A stretch of DNA of 64,000 nucleotides from SZUA-584 sp964441275 (GCA_964441275.1 CAYTUG010000004.1:1-64000); one strand, 5' to 3'; positions 51,726-61,779 are shown, numbered from the stretch's first letter. Translations and numbers: made by a program. The notes: a model not told the origin generated them from the sequence alone.

Positions 51726-53162
51726 ATGCAGTACAAAAAGCTTGCGCCGTATATGCGGTTAAAACCGCTTAAGGATGCGATGTGTGAAGAGTGCGGGGTG
51801 TTCGGGATATTTTGCAACGATGAAAAAACAAACCCCGCCGATGCAACGTATTACGGGCTTTTGGCGCTTCAGCACAGGGGGCAGGAAAGCGCGGGAATTG
51901 CAGTGGCTAAGAACGGCGCTATAAAATACCATAAGGAAACGGGGCTTGTTTCCGAAACGTTTAAAACCGGGCTTATCGGGCTGGGCGGAGGGAATTCGGC
52001 AATAGGGCATGTGCGGTGCTCGATAATAAAAGACGCGTTATTGGCAAACGCACAGCCACTGGTGATAAGCTCTAAACGGGGGAATATTGCTATTGCGCAT
52101 AACGGAAACATAATAAACGCAACACAGCTGCGCGGCAAACTTGAAGATTCGGGGGCGATATTTCAAACATCGATAGATTCCGAGATAATCGCAAGCCTTA
52201 TTGCAAAACACAGCAGCGGCGGCATAATAGAAGCGGTAACCAAAACAATGGCGGAGCTAAAAGGCAGTTACGCATTGGTGATACTTACGGCTGATATGCT
52301 TTTGGCAGTGAGGGACCCTTGGGGTATCCGCCCTATTGCGCTTGGGAAAATTAACGGTTCGTATGTGTTCGCATCAGAATCGGCGGCTTTCGATGCGGTC
52401 GGGGCGGAGTTTATAAGAGATTTAAGGCCGGGCGAGATTGTTGCGGTGGACAAAAACGGCCTAAAATCATACAACGGGGCGACTGCAAAGGATACCGCGC
52501 TTTGCATTTTCGAATACGTATATTACGCGCGCCCTGATTCGGACATTGACGGAATCCCCGTTCATGTGGCAAGAGAGCAAGCGGGCGCAAGGTTGGCAAT
52601 CGCCAGCCCCGCCGCGGTCGATGTGGTTGCGGCCGTGCCCGATTCCGCTACTTCGGCAGCCATGGGGTACGCAAAGCAGCTTTGTTTGCCGTATATAATC
52701 GCGCTTACAAAAAACCGTTATGTAGGGCGCACATTTATACAGCCTTCGAAAGATAGGCGAGAGACAAGCATATGCATAAAATTAAACCCTTTAAAGCGCA
52801 ACGTGCGCGGGCAGCGCGTACTGTTGGTTGACGATTCAATAGTGCGCGGAACAACTTCTAAACGCATTGTGCAGATGTTAAAGCTTGCGGGCGCAAGAGA
52901 GGTTCATCTGCGCATAAGCTCTCCGCCCGTTAAGTACCCGTGCTATTTCGGGATTGATACTTCCCCGCACGACGAACTAATAGGAGCGGATAAATCCGTC
53001 GAGCAGGTGCGAGAGTTTTTGGGCGCCGATTCGCTAAGCTATTTGCCAATAGAGGATCTGTTAAAGTCTGTCGAGGGGGCGGCGTGCAATTTTTGCACCG
53101 GTTGCTTTACCGGGCAGTATCCCGGCGACGTGACGGATTTAACCGGGTGCAGCAAGGAGTAA
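51726..53162 (+). CDS. purF: Amidophosphoribosyltransferase
   Basis: First step of purine synthesis, PRPP to phosphoribosylamine. 478 residues: a propeptide of 22 residues, then catalytic Cys23 in EECGVFGIFC, class II glutaminase domain (LLALQHRGQESAGIAV), PRPP motif VLLVDDSIVRGTTSKRI, and the iron-sulfur ligand region ACNFCTGCFTGQYPGD near the end, as in the Bacillus enzyme, which is oxygen-sensitive. It begins right after the purC stop and ends two bases before purM. Confidence 0.97.
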   Translation: MQYKKLAPYMRLKPLKDAMCEECGVFGIFCNDEKTNPADATYYGLLALQHRGQESAGIAVAKNGAIKYHKETGLVSETFKTGLIGLGGGNSAIGHVRCSIIKDALLANAQPLVISSKRGNIAIAHNGNIINATQLRGKLEDSGAIFQTSIDSEIIASLIAKHSSGGIIEAVTKTMAELKGSYALVILTADMLLAVRDPWGIRPIALGKINGSYVFASESAAFDAVGAEFIRDLRPGEIVAVDKNGLKSYNGATAKDTALCIFEYVYYARPDSDIDGIPVHVAREQAGARLAIASPAAVDVVAAVPDSATSAAMGYAKQLCLPYIIALTKNRYVGRTFIQPSKDRRETSICIKLNPLKRNVRGQRVLLVDDSIVRGTTSKRIVQMLKLAGAREVHLRISSPPVKYPCYFGIDTSPHDELIGADKSVEQVREFLGADSLSYLPIEDLLKSVEGAACNFCTGCFTGQYPGDVTDLTGCSKE

Positions 53163-53164
53163 AT

Positions 53165-54175
53165 ATGAGCTATACATACAAAGATGCCGGAGTTGACGTA
53201 AACGCAGGTTATAAAGCCGTAAAGCTTATGAAACAACATGCGGCGTCAACATTTGACGGTAACGTTTTAAACGAGATAGGCTCTTTTGGGGGAATGTACG
53301 CTCAAGGCGAGAATGTGCTTGTCGCGGGGACCGACGGCGTAGGCACAAAGCTAAAAGCGGCGTTTGTTATGAACAAGCACGATACCATAGGTATCGATTG
53401 CGTTGCGATGTGCGTTAACGATGTGATTTGCCACGGCGCAGCGCCTATGTTTTTTTTAGATTATATTGCCACGGGAAAGCTTTACCCCGAAGTTGCCGCC
53501 GATATAGTTAAAGGCGTTGCGAAGGGTTGCAGATTGGCGGGCTGTGCGCTGATAGGGGGGGAAACAGCCGAGATGCCGGGGTTTTACCAGGACGGAGAAT
53601 ACGACATAGCGGGGTTTTGCGTGGGCAATGTAAAAAGAGACGAACTAATCGACGGGAAAGGCATAAAGCCCGGGGATTCGCTGATTGGTTTTGCTTCATC
53701 GGGAATTCATAGCAACGGTTTTTCTCTTGTGCGCAAAATTATAAGCATGAGCAAAGATAAACTGTGCGCGTACATAGATTCGCTTGGTAAAACGATGGGG
53801 GAAGAACTGCTAACTCCCACCCGCATATACGTTAAAACGCTGCTTGCCTTGATAAAGGATTTTCAAATAAAAGGCGCGGCGCATATTACGGGAGGCGGGT
53901 TTGTCGAGAACATACCGCGCATGCTGCCTTTAGGGCTTGCGGCGAGCATTGAGCTTGGAAGCTGGCATATGCCGCCTGTGTTTGATTTATTAGTGAAGGA
54001 AGCCGCGCTTAAAACAAACGGTGCTTACAACACGTTCAACATGGGCATAGGCATGGTTCTGGCGGTAGCTCCCGATATTGCGCACGAAGTTGTGTATGCG
54101 GCAAGGGAATTGGGCGAGCTATCGTTTATAATAGGCAAGGTTGATGAAGGCGAAGGTGTTAATCTGTGCGGATAG
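53165..54175 (+). CDS. purM: AIR synthase (phosphoribosylformylglycinamidine cyclo-ligase)
   Basis: Closes the imidazole ring to form AIR. 336 residues. YKDAGVDVNAGYKAVKLMK start, VAGTDGVGTKLKAAFVMNKH, GGETAEMPGFYQDGEYDIAG and GFASSGIHSNGFSLVRKI are standard signatures. The ATG at 53165 (with AAGGAG) is right; an upstream in-frame start would lie inside purF. The 3' end overlaps purN by 10 bases. Confidence 0.97.
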   Translation: MSYTYKDAGVDVNAGYKAVKLMKQHAASTFDGNVLNEIGSFGGMYAQGENVLVAGTDGVGTKLKAAFVMNKHDTIGIDCVAMCVNDVICHGAAPMFFLDYIATGKLYPEVAADIVKGVAKGCRLAGCALIGGETAEMPGFYQDGEYDIAGFCVGNVKRDELIDGKGIKPGDSLIGFASSGIHSNGFSLVRKIISMSKDKLCAYIDSLGKTMGEELLTPTRIYVKTLLALIKDFQIKGAAHITGGGFVENIPRMLPLGLAASIELGSWHMPPVFDLLVKEAALKTNGAYNTFNMGIGMVLAVAPDIAHEVVYAARELGELSFIIGKVDEGEGVNLCG

Positions 54176-54783
54176 AGCGGCTGGTTATAATGGTTTCGGG
54201 AAACGGCACTAACTTTCAGGCTGTGCTCGATGCGTGCGGGGACGGCCGCATAAATGCAAAAGTTGTAGGTGTTATTTCATCCAACCCGCGCGCTTTTGCT
54301 CTGCGGCGTGCGCAGGCGGCAAATATACCGTTTTTGGTAATCAGCAAAAAACAATATGAAGACGAGAAATCGCATGACGACGCAATAATTAAGGCTATTG
54401 AACAGTTGGGCGGACAAGCGGTGGTGCTTGCCGGATACATGTATATATTGGGGCGCAAGGTAGTGCAAAAATATCCTATTATAAACGTTCACCCGGCGCT
54501 TATCCCGTCGTTTTGCGGAAAAGGGTTTTACGGTTTGCGGGTGCACCAGGCGGTGATTGAATCCGGGGCCAAGGTGAGCGGAGCAACCGTTCATTTTGTG
54601 GACGAGGGAACGGATACCGGGCCTATTATAATGCAGAAATGCGTTGAAGTGCGCCAAGACGATACCGCACAAACTTTAGCGGCGCGCGTACTGCCGGCAG
54701 AACATGAGATACTTGTAAAATCAATAGCGCTGCTGTGTGAGGGTAAACTTAAAATAGTTGGTAATAAGGTGCAAATGTTATAA
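54166..54783 (+). CDS. purN: Phosphoribosylglycinamide formyltransferase
   Basis: Adds formyl from formyl-tetrahydrofolate to GAR. 205 residues. VSGNGTNFQAVLDA near the start, INVHPALIPSFCGKGFYGLR (catalytic Asn/His) and SGATVHFVDEGTDTGPIIMQ (catalytic Asp). The start is GTG at 54166 inside the end of purM; no better start exists. purL and purQ/purS, usual in this operon before purF, are missing here and must be elsewhere. Confidence 0.95.
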   Translation: MRIERLVIMVSGNGTNFQAVLDACGDGRINAKVVGVISSNPRAFALRRAQAANIPFLVISKKQYEDEKSHDDAIIKAIEQLGGQAVVLAGYMYILGRKVVQKYPIINVHPALIPSFCGKGFYGLRVHQAVIESGAKVSGATVHFVDEGTDTGPIIMQKCVEVRQDDTAQTLAARVLPAEHEILVKSIALLCEGKLKIVGNKVQML

Positions 54784-54800
54784 ATCGGAGGTTAGCAAGT

Positions 54801-56330
54801 ATGAAAAAAGCGTTTTTAAGCGTGTTTGACAAAACGGGAATTGCGCAATTCGCAAGAGGACTGATTGACCAAGGCTTTGAGATATTATCCACGGGCGGCA
54901 CGCAGGCGGAGCTTGAAAAAGCCGGGATTGCGGTCACCAACGTTTCGGATGTTACCGGATTTGCGGAATGCCTCGATGGCCGGGTTAAAACGCTTCACCC
55001 CAAAATCCACGCTGGAATATTGGCAATGCGCGATAAAAAAGAGCATATGCAACAGATAGAAGAGCTCAATATACACCTTATCGATATAGTGGCGGTAAAT
55101 CTGTATCCTTTCAAACAGACGATATCAAAACAAAACGCAACACTGGAACAGGCTATAGAAAACATAGACATAGGCGGCCCGGCAATGTTGCGCGCTGCGG
55201 CTAAGAACTGGCGGGACGTGGCGGCATTGACAGACCCGCAGGATTATGCGCTCATACTTGGCGAGCTGAAAGCGGGAGGAATATCAGACCAGACTAAGTT
55301 TAATCTTTGTGTTAAGGTTTTTGAGCATACCGCGGCATACGATGCTATTATATCCCGCTATCTGCGTGGAAAAACAGAAGGGTATCCCGAAAAGCTAACG
55401 CTTACGTTTGATAAGGCGCACGATATGCGTTACGGCGAGAATCCGCATCAAAGCGCGGCATTCTATAAAGAACCGCTTGATGTGCGGGCGAGCATCGCCG
55501 ACGCGCGGCAGCTATGGGGTAAGGAACTGTCGTTTAACAACATTAACGATTCTAACGGCGCGCTTGAATGCTTGAAAGAGTTTGTTGCGCCCGCAGCGGT
55601 TGCCGTAAAGCATGCCAACCCGTGCGGAGTTGGATGCGCAAGCAATATATATGAAGCTTATAAAAAAGCATACAATGCGGACCCGGTATCGATCTACGGC
55701 GGAATAGTGGCGGTTAACCGCGCTGTTGATGTAAAAACCGCACGGCAGATGATAAACACTTTTTTAGAAATTGTAATTGCGCCGCAATTTGACGCCGAGG
55801 CGCTAAAGGTTTTAAAGACAAAGAAAAACTTAAGAATATTGCAGCTTGAGTCCATGCTTGAAGATTGCCAATCAGAAGAATATGATATTAAAAAAACGCG
55901 CGGGGGATTGCTGATTCAGCAGTGCGATGATAAGCTTACAGACGGCGAATTCAAAACGGTTACCAAAATTCCACCCGATAAAAAACAATCCGAAGATCTT
56001 TTGTTCGCGTGGAAAGTGGTAAAGCACATCAAATCAAACGGGATAGCAATTGTAAAGGACGGCCAAACAATAGGGTTGGGGCCGGGGCAGGTTTCGAGGA
56101 TATGGGCGGCGCAGGCGGCGCTTGAGCGTGCGGGCAAAGCAGCTAAAGGGGCGGTTTTAGCTTCCGATGCGTTTTTTCCTTTCGACGATTGCGTAAAAAT
56201 AGCGGCAGAATACGGAATAAGCGCAATAGTACAGCCGGGAGGCAGTGTGCGTGATGCCGATTCTATAAAAGCGTGTGATGAGCTTGGCATAGCTATGGTT
56301 TTTACAAATATGCGCCATTTTAAGCATTAG
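54801..56330 (+). CDS. purH: Bifunctional AICAR transformylase/IMP cyclohydrolase
   Basis: Last two steps to IMP. 509 residues. N-terminal cyclohydrolase (AFLSVFDKTGIAQFARGL, LSTGGTQAELEKAGI, VTGFAECLDGRVKTLHPKIH) and C-terminal transformylase (DMRYGENPHQSAAFYKEP, VAVKHANPCGVG with catalytic Lys-His, VLASDAFFPFDD, VQPGGSVRDADSI). CGGAGG lies upstream. It sits 17 bp after purN. Confidence 0.97.
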   Translation: MKKAFLSVFDKTGIAQFARGLIDQGFEILSTGGTQAELEKAGIAVTNVSDVTGFAECLDGRVKTLHPKIHAGILAMRDKKEHMQQIEELNIHLIDIVAVNLYPFKQTISKQNATLEQAIENIDIGGPAMLRAAAKNWRDVAALTDPQDYALILGELKAGGISDQTKFNLCVKVFEHTAAYDAIISRYLRGKTEGYPEKLTLTFDKAHDMRYGENPHQSAAFYKEPLDVRASIADARQLWGKELSFNNINDSNGALECLKEFVAPAAVAVKHANPCGVGCASNIYEAYKKAYNADPVSIYGGIVAVNRAVDVKTARQMINTFLEIVIAPQFDAEALKVLKTKKNLRILQLESMLEDCQSEEYDIKKTRGGLLIQQCDDKLTDGEFKTVTKIPPDKKQSEDLLFAWKVVKHIKSNGIAIVKDGQTIGLGPGQVSRIWAAQAALERAGKAAKGAVLASDAFFPFDDCVKIAAEYGISAIVQPGGSVRDADSIKACDELGIAMVFTNMRHFKH

Positions 56331-56338
56331 GAGAGCAC

Positions 56339-57589
56339 ATGAAGATATTTGTGGTAGGCGGCGGCGGCAGAGAACACGCAATAATATGGAAGTTAGCGCA
56401 AAATAAACGCGTTAGCCAGATACACTGCGCGCCCGGAAACGGGGGGATAGCGCAGTTAGCAAAATGTGTGCCCATATCGGCTACCGATTTAGACGGTTTA
56501 AGCGGTTACGCGCAAAAAGAAAAGTTTGACCTGGCGATAGTCGCATCGGACGACCCGCTTTTTTTGGGTTTGGTGGACAGGTTTGAAGCTGCTGGTATAC
56601 GCGCTTTTGGTCCAACCGCAAAAGGCGCGCGGCTTGAGGGAAGCAAGGTATACGCAAAAGAGCTTATGCAAAAGTACAACATACCGACTGCCCAATATGC
56701 CGTCTTTTCAAAATTTGCCCAAGCGCTTGAGTATGTTCAAAAATGTGCATTGCCAATTGTAATAAAGGCGGACGGGCTTGCGCTCGGCAAAGGGGTTGTT
56801 ATTTGCAATACCGCACAGCAGGCGAAACAGGCTCTTGAACTGATTATGGTAAAAAAAGTGTTCAAGGACGCGGGCAACCGTGTGGTTATAGAAGAGTTTT
56901 TAGAGGGGCCGGAGGTTTCGATACTGGCTTTTTGTGACGGCACGACAATACTGCCCATGCAAAGCGCGCAGGACCATAAACGCGCATATGACGGCGATAC
57001 GGGGCCAAATACGGGAGGCATGGGAACGTTTTCGCCCAGCCCGAAATATACGGACGAAGTGCGTGTGAAGGTGGAAAAGTGCATAATAGAGCGCACGGCA
57101 AAAGCGCTTAAATCAGAACGGATAGATTATCGCGGGGTAATCTTTTTTGGAATTATATTGACTGAGCACGGGCCTAAGCTTTTAGAGTACAATGCCCGTT
57201 TTGGAGACCCGGAAGCGCAGGTTGTGTTGCCAAGGCTCAAGAATGATTTATTAGAAATAATTGAAGCTTCGCTTGACGGCGAGTTGGCAGGGGTAAAACT
57301 TGATTGGGACAAACGCAGCGCGGTATGCGTAATACTCGCCTCGGGCGGCTATCCCAACGCGTATGAAAAAGGGTTTGCCATAAAAGGCATAGAACGGATA
57401 AATGACGCATTTGTTTTTTATGCGGGCACGGCGCTAAAAGAGGGTGTTCTTGTTACTGACGGGGGGCGGGTGATGGGGATTAGCGCACTCGGGGATGATA
57501 TCGAATCGGCAAGAGAGGCGGCATATGCACAAGTGTCAAAAATACGCTTTGACAAAATGCAGTACCGCAGCGATATAGGTTTAAAATAA
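56339..57589 (+). CDS. purD: Phosphoribosylamine-glycine ligase
   Basis: ATP-grasp ligase joining glycine to phosphoribosylamine (GARS). 416 residues. IFVVGGGGREHAIIWKLAQN start, VIKADGLALGKGVVIC (ATP grasp), EEFLEGPEVSILAFCDG, DGDTGPNTGGMGTFSPSP and EYNARFGDPEAQVVLPRL. Eight bases after purH. It is the last purine gene of the operon. Confidence 0.97.
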   Translation: MKIFVVGGGGREHAIIWKLAQNKRVSQIHCAPGNGGIAQLAKCVPISATDLDGLSGYAQKEKFDLAIVASDDPLFLGLVDRFEAAGIRAFGPTAKGARLEGSKVYAKELMQKYNIPTAQYAVFSKFAQALEYVQKCALPIVIKADGLALGKGVVICNTAQQAKQALELIMVKKVFKDAGNRVVIEEFLEGPEVSILAFCDGTTILPMQSAQDHKRAYDGDTGPNTGGMGTFSPSPKYTDEVRVKVEKCIIERTAKALKSERIDYRGVIFFGIILTEHGPKLLEYNARFGDPEAQVVLPRLKNDLLEIIEASLDGELAGVKLDWDKRSAVCVILASGGYPNAYEKGFAIKGIERINDAFVFYAGTALKEGVLVTDGGRVMGISALGDDIESAREAAYAQVSKIRFDKMQYRSDIGLK

Positions 57590-57610
57590 ACGGCGGCAGA
57601 GGGAAATTTT

Positions 57611-58738
57611 ATGAAAATAGTTGTGGCACCGGATTCTTTTAAAGGCACTTTAAGCTCTATTGAGGTTTGCGAAATAATTAAAAGCGCAATAACCGATTGT
57701 GACGGAAACGCTGATATTCTCACCATACCTATTGCGGACGGGGGGGAAGGCACGGTCGATGCGTTTTTGCACGCCGCGGGAGGCGAAAAAATATTCGCAA
57801 AAGTTAAAGATCCTCTCATGAAGGACATTACTGCATATTACGGTATATTGGAAGACAAAACCACCGCAGTTATCGAGATGGCGGCAGCGTCCGGGCTTAT
57901 GCACGTTCAAGATGATTTGCGGCCTCTTGAAGCGTCTACCTATGGCACGGGCCAGCTTGTTTTGGACGCCGTTAAAAAGGGCTGCAAAAAGATAATACTC
58001 GGGCTTGGGGGAAGCGCCACAACCGACGGAGGCGCGGGCGCGGCAATTGCCCTTGGCGCCCGGCTTTTAACTCAGAAAGCTACGCCCGTAGCGCCCGGCG
58101 GAGGCGGGCTTGGCTTGCTTTACGACATAGACTTAAGCGAAGCTAAAAAAAATCTTGAAGGCGTGGAAATTGTGCTCGCCTGTGACGTTGATAACCGCTT
58201 TTTAGGCAAAAACGGCTGTGCGCACGTGTTTGCGCCGCAAAAAGGCGCCGATGAAAAACAGGTTGAGATTCTCGATAACAATCTTGCTCACTATGCCCGG
58301 TTGCTTGAAAAAAAGCTTGGGGTAAATATTGCCGATGTGAAAGGCACAGGCGCCGCCGGAGGGGTGGCTGTGGCTTTTTTGGCTATAGCCAAAACAAGCA
58401 TAGTGTCGGGAATCGGAGTGGTGCTTGAAACGGTAAGGTTTAACGAGATTATCAAAACCGCCGATTTAATAATAACGGGGGAGGGCAGAATAGACGGGCA
58501 ATCCGTTTACGGCAAAGTGCCCGTTGGCATCGCAAGGGCCGCAAAACCTTTCGGGGTTCCCGTAATCGCAATAGGCGGAAGTTTGGGGGACAATTACCAG
58601 AAGGTGTACGGCGAGGGGATAAGCTGTGTTTTTTGCAGCGTCAAAGATTCGGTTCCGTTTGAAATTGTAAAGAAAACCTGTAAACAGGATTTGTATCAAA
58701 TAGTAAAGAACCTGTTTGCTTTTAGGAAATTGTTTTGA
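57611..58738 (+). CDS. Glycerate kinase (GlxK/GarK type)
   Basis: Phosphorylates D-glycerate to 2-phosphoglycerate in the GarK-type family. 375 residues. IVVAPDSFKGTLSSIEVCEI at the N-terminus, PIADGGEGTVDAFLHAAGG, IILGLGGSATTDGGAGAAIA and LIITGEGRIDGQSVYGKVP are diagnostic. It follows purD by 21 bp and may be read from the purine promoter although unrelated in pathway. It converges with the next gene, 11 bp apart. Confidence 0.94.
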   Translation: MKIVVAPDSFKGTLSSIEVCEIIKSAITDCDGNADILTIPIADGGEGTVDAFLHAAGGEKIFAKVKDPLMKDITAYYGILEDKTTAVIEMAAASGLMHVQDDLRPLEASTYGTGQLVLDAVKKGCKKIILGLGGSATTDGGAGAAIALGARLLTQKATPVAPGGGGLGLLYDIDLSEAKKNLEGVEIVLACDVDNRFLGKNGCAHVFAPQKGADEKQVEILDNNLAHYARLLEKKLGVNIADVKGTGAAGGVAVAFLAIAKTSIVSGIGVVLETVRFNEIIKTADLIITGEGRIDGQSVYGKVPVGIARAAKPFGVPVIAIGGSLGDNYQKVYGEGISCVFCSVKDSVPFEIVKKTCKQDLYQIVKNLFAFRKLF

Positions 58739-58749
58739 ATTTGTACATG

Positions 58750-59859
58750 TCAATGGCTTATCAGGCTGCTGCGCAACGTTTTCAGCGCATTTTTATCTCC
58801 TCTGAAAGCTTTTTCCGCAAGGCTGTTTAGCGTATGCAGCATGTTTGGGTCACCGAACGCTGCGTTTTGGCAAATCAGCTCGCACATCGCTTTTTTGCAT
58901 CCGTCGTCGCTGTATATTTCGATATCGGGTGCAGCGGGAAAAACCCCGAGAGCGGCAACGCGGCGCTGCATTTTGTTGCTTACCGTCAAAATGGCAAATT
59001 GTTGGCACGCCTTTAGTTTGGGCTGTTCGGCCGCATCGCTCACTCCTATCATTTGAACCATATCGGTGTATCCTCCGATGGCGTAAGCTTTAAACCCGGG
59101 CGCTTGCCCATGCTTGAACTGCTGCCAAACTTCAAAGAGCTGCCTGTGCGATGCAATTAAAACAGCGGCTTGTTCGTTGCAAAAATATTGTAATCCGTTT
59201 TGCAGTTTCCCCGGGATGTTCAACGCAACATCAGCCGGCTCGGGCTTTTCAAAGGTTGAAATGTCGGGTCTTTTAACATCCGGATACTGATGCTTTGCAA
59301 GCGCGGGCAGCGAAGTGTAACCTTTTTCAGAATCAAAACATATGCCGAGTTTGGCGGCATTTAACAGCTGCTCCGGCCGTATGCCCCAATCGTCGGCAAT
59401 CTCAATGCCTTTTTCGTTTAGCATATCGGTATTGACTATCGCGCAGTATCCGCCGCATAGATACGGGTATGCGTTATGCGCGCCCGGGTTAAAACAGTGG
59501 TTTGCGGGCGGCAAAGCGGCAAAACTCCATTGAGCGGCAAATCCGTAAGGATAAGAGATAATATCGGGCTTAAAACCGTTTGTCAGCGCTTCGGCGGCAT
59601 CGTCTTTCGAAAGGCAGACAAGGTCTATAAAAACATGCGGGTTGCATGCTTCGAATTGCAATATGCACTTTTCCAAGAAAGAGGCCACAGACGAACCCGC
59701 TGTGCGCCAATCCGAAATATGCAACAGCGTTAATATGCCTTTATACTGCTCGGCCAAGGGCAGCTTCTGATAAAACGAAAGTATCAGGAAAGGGGAGAAG
59801 GCGAGCAGTATAATAGTTAGAGCGCACAAAAAAACAGCATAAGGCTTCAAATATATCAC
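58750..59859 (-). CDS. Membrane-anchored solute-binding-like protein
   Basis: 369 residues. An N-terminal hydrophobic segment (AVFLCALTIILLAFSPFLIL) without a lipobox Cys suggests a membrane anchor or uncleaved signal. The rest resembles extracellular solute-binding proteins for sugars (FKPDIISYPYGFAAQWSFAA, GGYCAIVNTDMLNEKGIEIA, TDMVQMIGVSDAA). No permease or ATPase gene is near, so it may be an orphan receptor. It ends the hprK transcription unit, suggesting a carbon-related role. The match is to the fold type only. Confidence 0.65.
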   Translation of the reverse strand: MIYLKPYAVFLCALTIILLAFSPFLILSFYQKLPLAEQYKGILTLLHISDWRTAGSSVASFLEKCILQFEACNPHVFIDLVCLSKDDAAEALTNGFKPDIISYPYGFAAQWSFAALPPANHCFNPGAHNAYPYLCGGYCAIVNTDMLNEKGIEIADDWGIRPEQLLNAAKLGICFDSEKGYTSLPALAKHQYPDVKRPDISTFEKPEPADVALNIPGKLQNGLQYFCNEQAAVLIASHRQLFEVWQQFKHGQAPGFKAYAIGGYTDMVQMIGVSDAAEQPKLKACQQFAILTVSNKMQRRVAALGVFPAAPDIEIYSDDGCKKAMCELICQNAAFGDPNMLHTLNSLAEKAFRGDKNALKTLRSSLISH

Positions 59860-59898
59860 CCTTGCTTATTATATTTGCTACCGCCGGACATAATGAAT

Positions 59899-60840
59899 TT
59901 ATTTATTAAGGGCAAGCATTGCGGCGCCGATTATGCCGGCATCGTTTCCGCCGGTGGCAAGTTTAATATCCGCGTATTTTTTGCCTGCAAAAACGCCTTT
60001 GGTTTTACTATTTTCTATTATTTTATCGAGCAAAAAATCTCCCGCAGCTGCAACTCCGCCTCCAATCGCAATTATATCCGGGTCAAACAGGTTTTTAATC
60101 GAACCTATGCCCATGGCAAGGAATTTAACATACTCGTCCAGTATGGCGTTTGCAATAAAATCGCCTTGTTTTGCGCAATCTATAACAAGCTTAGCGGTTA
60201 CAAGGTTTAAATCGCCGTTTGATTGGTGATGCATCATGCTTTCGGGACGCTCGACAACGGACAACCGCCCGCGGTGGGTCAACGCCAAAGCCGAAGCGTA
60301 CGTTTCAAGGCAGCCGCGGTTCCCGCACGAGCACGGGGTCCCGTCCGGCACGATCTCAATATGACCGATTTCGCCTCCCATACCGTGAGCGCCGCTAAAC
60401 GGTTTGCCGTCAATTACAATGCCTCCGCCTACTCCCGTCCCGAGGGTGAGCAAAACGCCCACCTTGCTGCCTTTTAACGAGCCGAGATGATACTCGTATA
60501 CGGCCGCCACGTTTGCATCGTTGTTAATATAAACAGGCACATCTATATGTGACGTAAGAGCGGCTTTAAGCGGCACATCAAGCCAGTAAAGATTTACGGC
60601 CGTGGAAAGCTCTTTATGCGCAAACCCGGGGATGCCCACGCCTATCCCGGCAATCTGATTAAGCGCGATTCCGTTATTTTGAGCAAGCACAAACAACGAT
60701 TCGGCCATATCGGCCGCAACGCTTGAAAAACCGCGCTGCGGGATGGTGGGCAGGCTTGTTTTGCAGCACAGATTTAAGTTTTCGTCTATTATTCCTGTTT
60801 TTATACCCATACCCCCAAGGTCTATCCCTACAAAATACAT
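59899..60840 (-). CDS. ROK-family glucokinase
   Basis: Sugar kinase of 313 residues. ATP site YFVGIDLGGMGIKTGIIDEN, GIGVGIPGFAHKE, INNDANVAAVYEYHLG (catalytic Asp), GAHGMGGEIGHIEIVPDG and zinc motif CSCGNRGCLE. No DNA-binding domain. Glucose is the usual substrate for proteins of this length and motif set. It starts 2 bp after the hprK stop. Confidence 0.9.
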   Translation of the reverse strand: MYFVGIDLGGMGIKTGIIDENLNLCCKTSLPTIPQRGFSSVAADMAESLFVLAQNNGIALNQIAGIGVGIPGFAHKELSTAVNLYWLDVPLKAALTSHIDVPVYINNDANVAAVYEYHLGSLKGSKVGVLLTLGTGVGGGIVIDGKPFSGAHGMGGEIGHIEIVPDGTPCSCGNRGCLETYASALALTHRGRLSVVERPESMMHHQSNGDLNLVTAKLVIDCAKQGDFIANAILDEYVKFLAMGIGSIKNLFDPDIIAIGGGVAAAGDFLLDKIIENSKTKGVFAGKKYADIKLATGGNDAGIIGAAMLALNK

Positions 60841-60842
60841 AA

Positions 60843-61778
60843 TTAATCTCCTTTCATGCTTTGCGGCGCAATAATACTGAGCAATTTATTATCGAGCTGC
60901 TCTGCCGTAAAATGCCCCATGCTTTTCAAACGAAAATCCATAGCCGCCACTTCAATAATTATAGCAAGATTTCTGCCCGGGCGGATAGGTATTGTTATTA
61001 TAGGTATTTTAACTCCGAGCAGAGTAATATATTCTTGGTTAAGACCAAGCCTGTCTATGCTCAAAGGGTTGCCGAATTCTAAATTTACGGCAAGCTCTAT
61101 CGATTTTTCCACCATGACGGCGCCGATTCCGTACAGCGTCCGCACATCAATTATCCCAAGCCCGCGAATTTCCATCATGTGGCGGATAACTTCGGGGGAT
61201 TGGCCAACTAATTGGTTGTCCGTTAACTTGATAATTTCCACAACATCGTCTGCAACCAACCGATGACCGCGCTTGACAAGCTCTAAAGCGGTTTCGCTCT
61301 TGCCTACGCCTGAGTCTCCCATCAGCATTATCCCCACTCCGTATACGTCCATAAGCCCGGCGTGGCGTGAAATACTGGGCGCTAACACGCGGTCTAAATA
61401 AACGGTGGCGCGGTGGCTGAGTTTGGTGGTGGTAAGGCCGGACATCAACACGGGGGTGTTGTATTTTTTAGCCGCCTGCATCATTTCATCGGGCGGGGTG
61501 AGGTTGCGGCCGATAAGTACGCACGGCACGTTTCCGGCAAAAAACCGATCAAGCCTTTTATTGCGCAGTTCGGGCTTTAGGTTTTGAATGTACGTCATTT
61601 CTACCATTCCGAAAAGCTGTATCCGGTTCACGGCGAAATATTCAAAAAAGCCCGCCATCTGAAGGCCGGGGCGGTTTAAATCAGACGTATCGACAAATAC
61701 CGTATCGTTGCCGCCCTTAAAGATAACGTCCAAGTTAAGCTCTTTTGCAAAGTCGTCTATTACAAGCTTATATTTCAC
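60843..61778 (-). CDS. hprK: HPr kinase/phosphorylase
   Basis: Phosphorylates HPr at Ser46 and removes it again; the central sensor of carbon catabolite control in Firmicutes. 311 residues. N-terminal domain to about 130 and kinase domain with Walker A GDSGVGKSETALELVKRGH, LVADDVVEI and the HprK signature EIRGLGIIDVRTLYG. The neighbouring IPIITIPIRPGRNLAIIIEV region is also conserved. Position between a HAD phosphatase and glucokinase, 1-2 bp apart, implies joint control of sugar phosphorylation state. Confidence 0.97.
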   Translation of the reverse strand: MKYKLVIDDFAKELNLDVIFKGGNDTVFVDTSDLNRPGLQMAGFFEYFAVNRIQLFGMVEMTYIQNLKPELRNKRLDRFFAGNVPCVLIGRNLTPPDEMMQAAKKYNTPVLMSGLTTTKLSHRATVYLDRVLAPSISRHAGLMDVYGVGIMLMGDSGVGKSETALELVKRGHRLVADDVVEIIKLTDNQLVGQSPEVIRHMMEIRGLGIIDVRTLYGIGAVMVEKSIELAVNLEFGNPLSIDRLGLNQEYITLLGVKIPIITIPIRPGRNLAIIIEVAAMDFRLKSMGHFTAEQLDNKLLSIIAPQSMKGD

Positions 61779-61779
61779 T

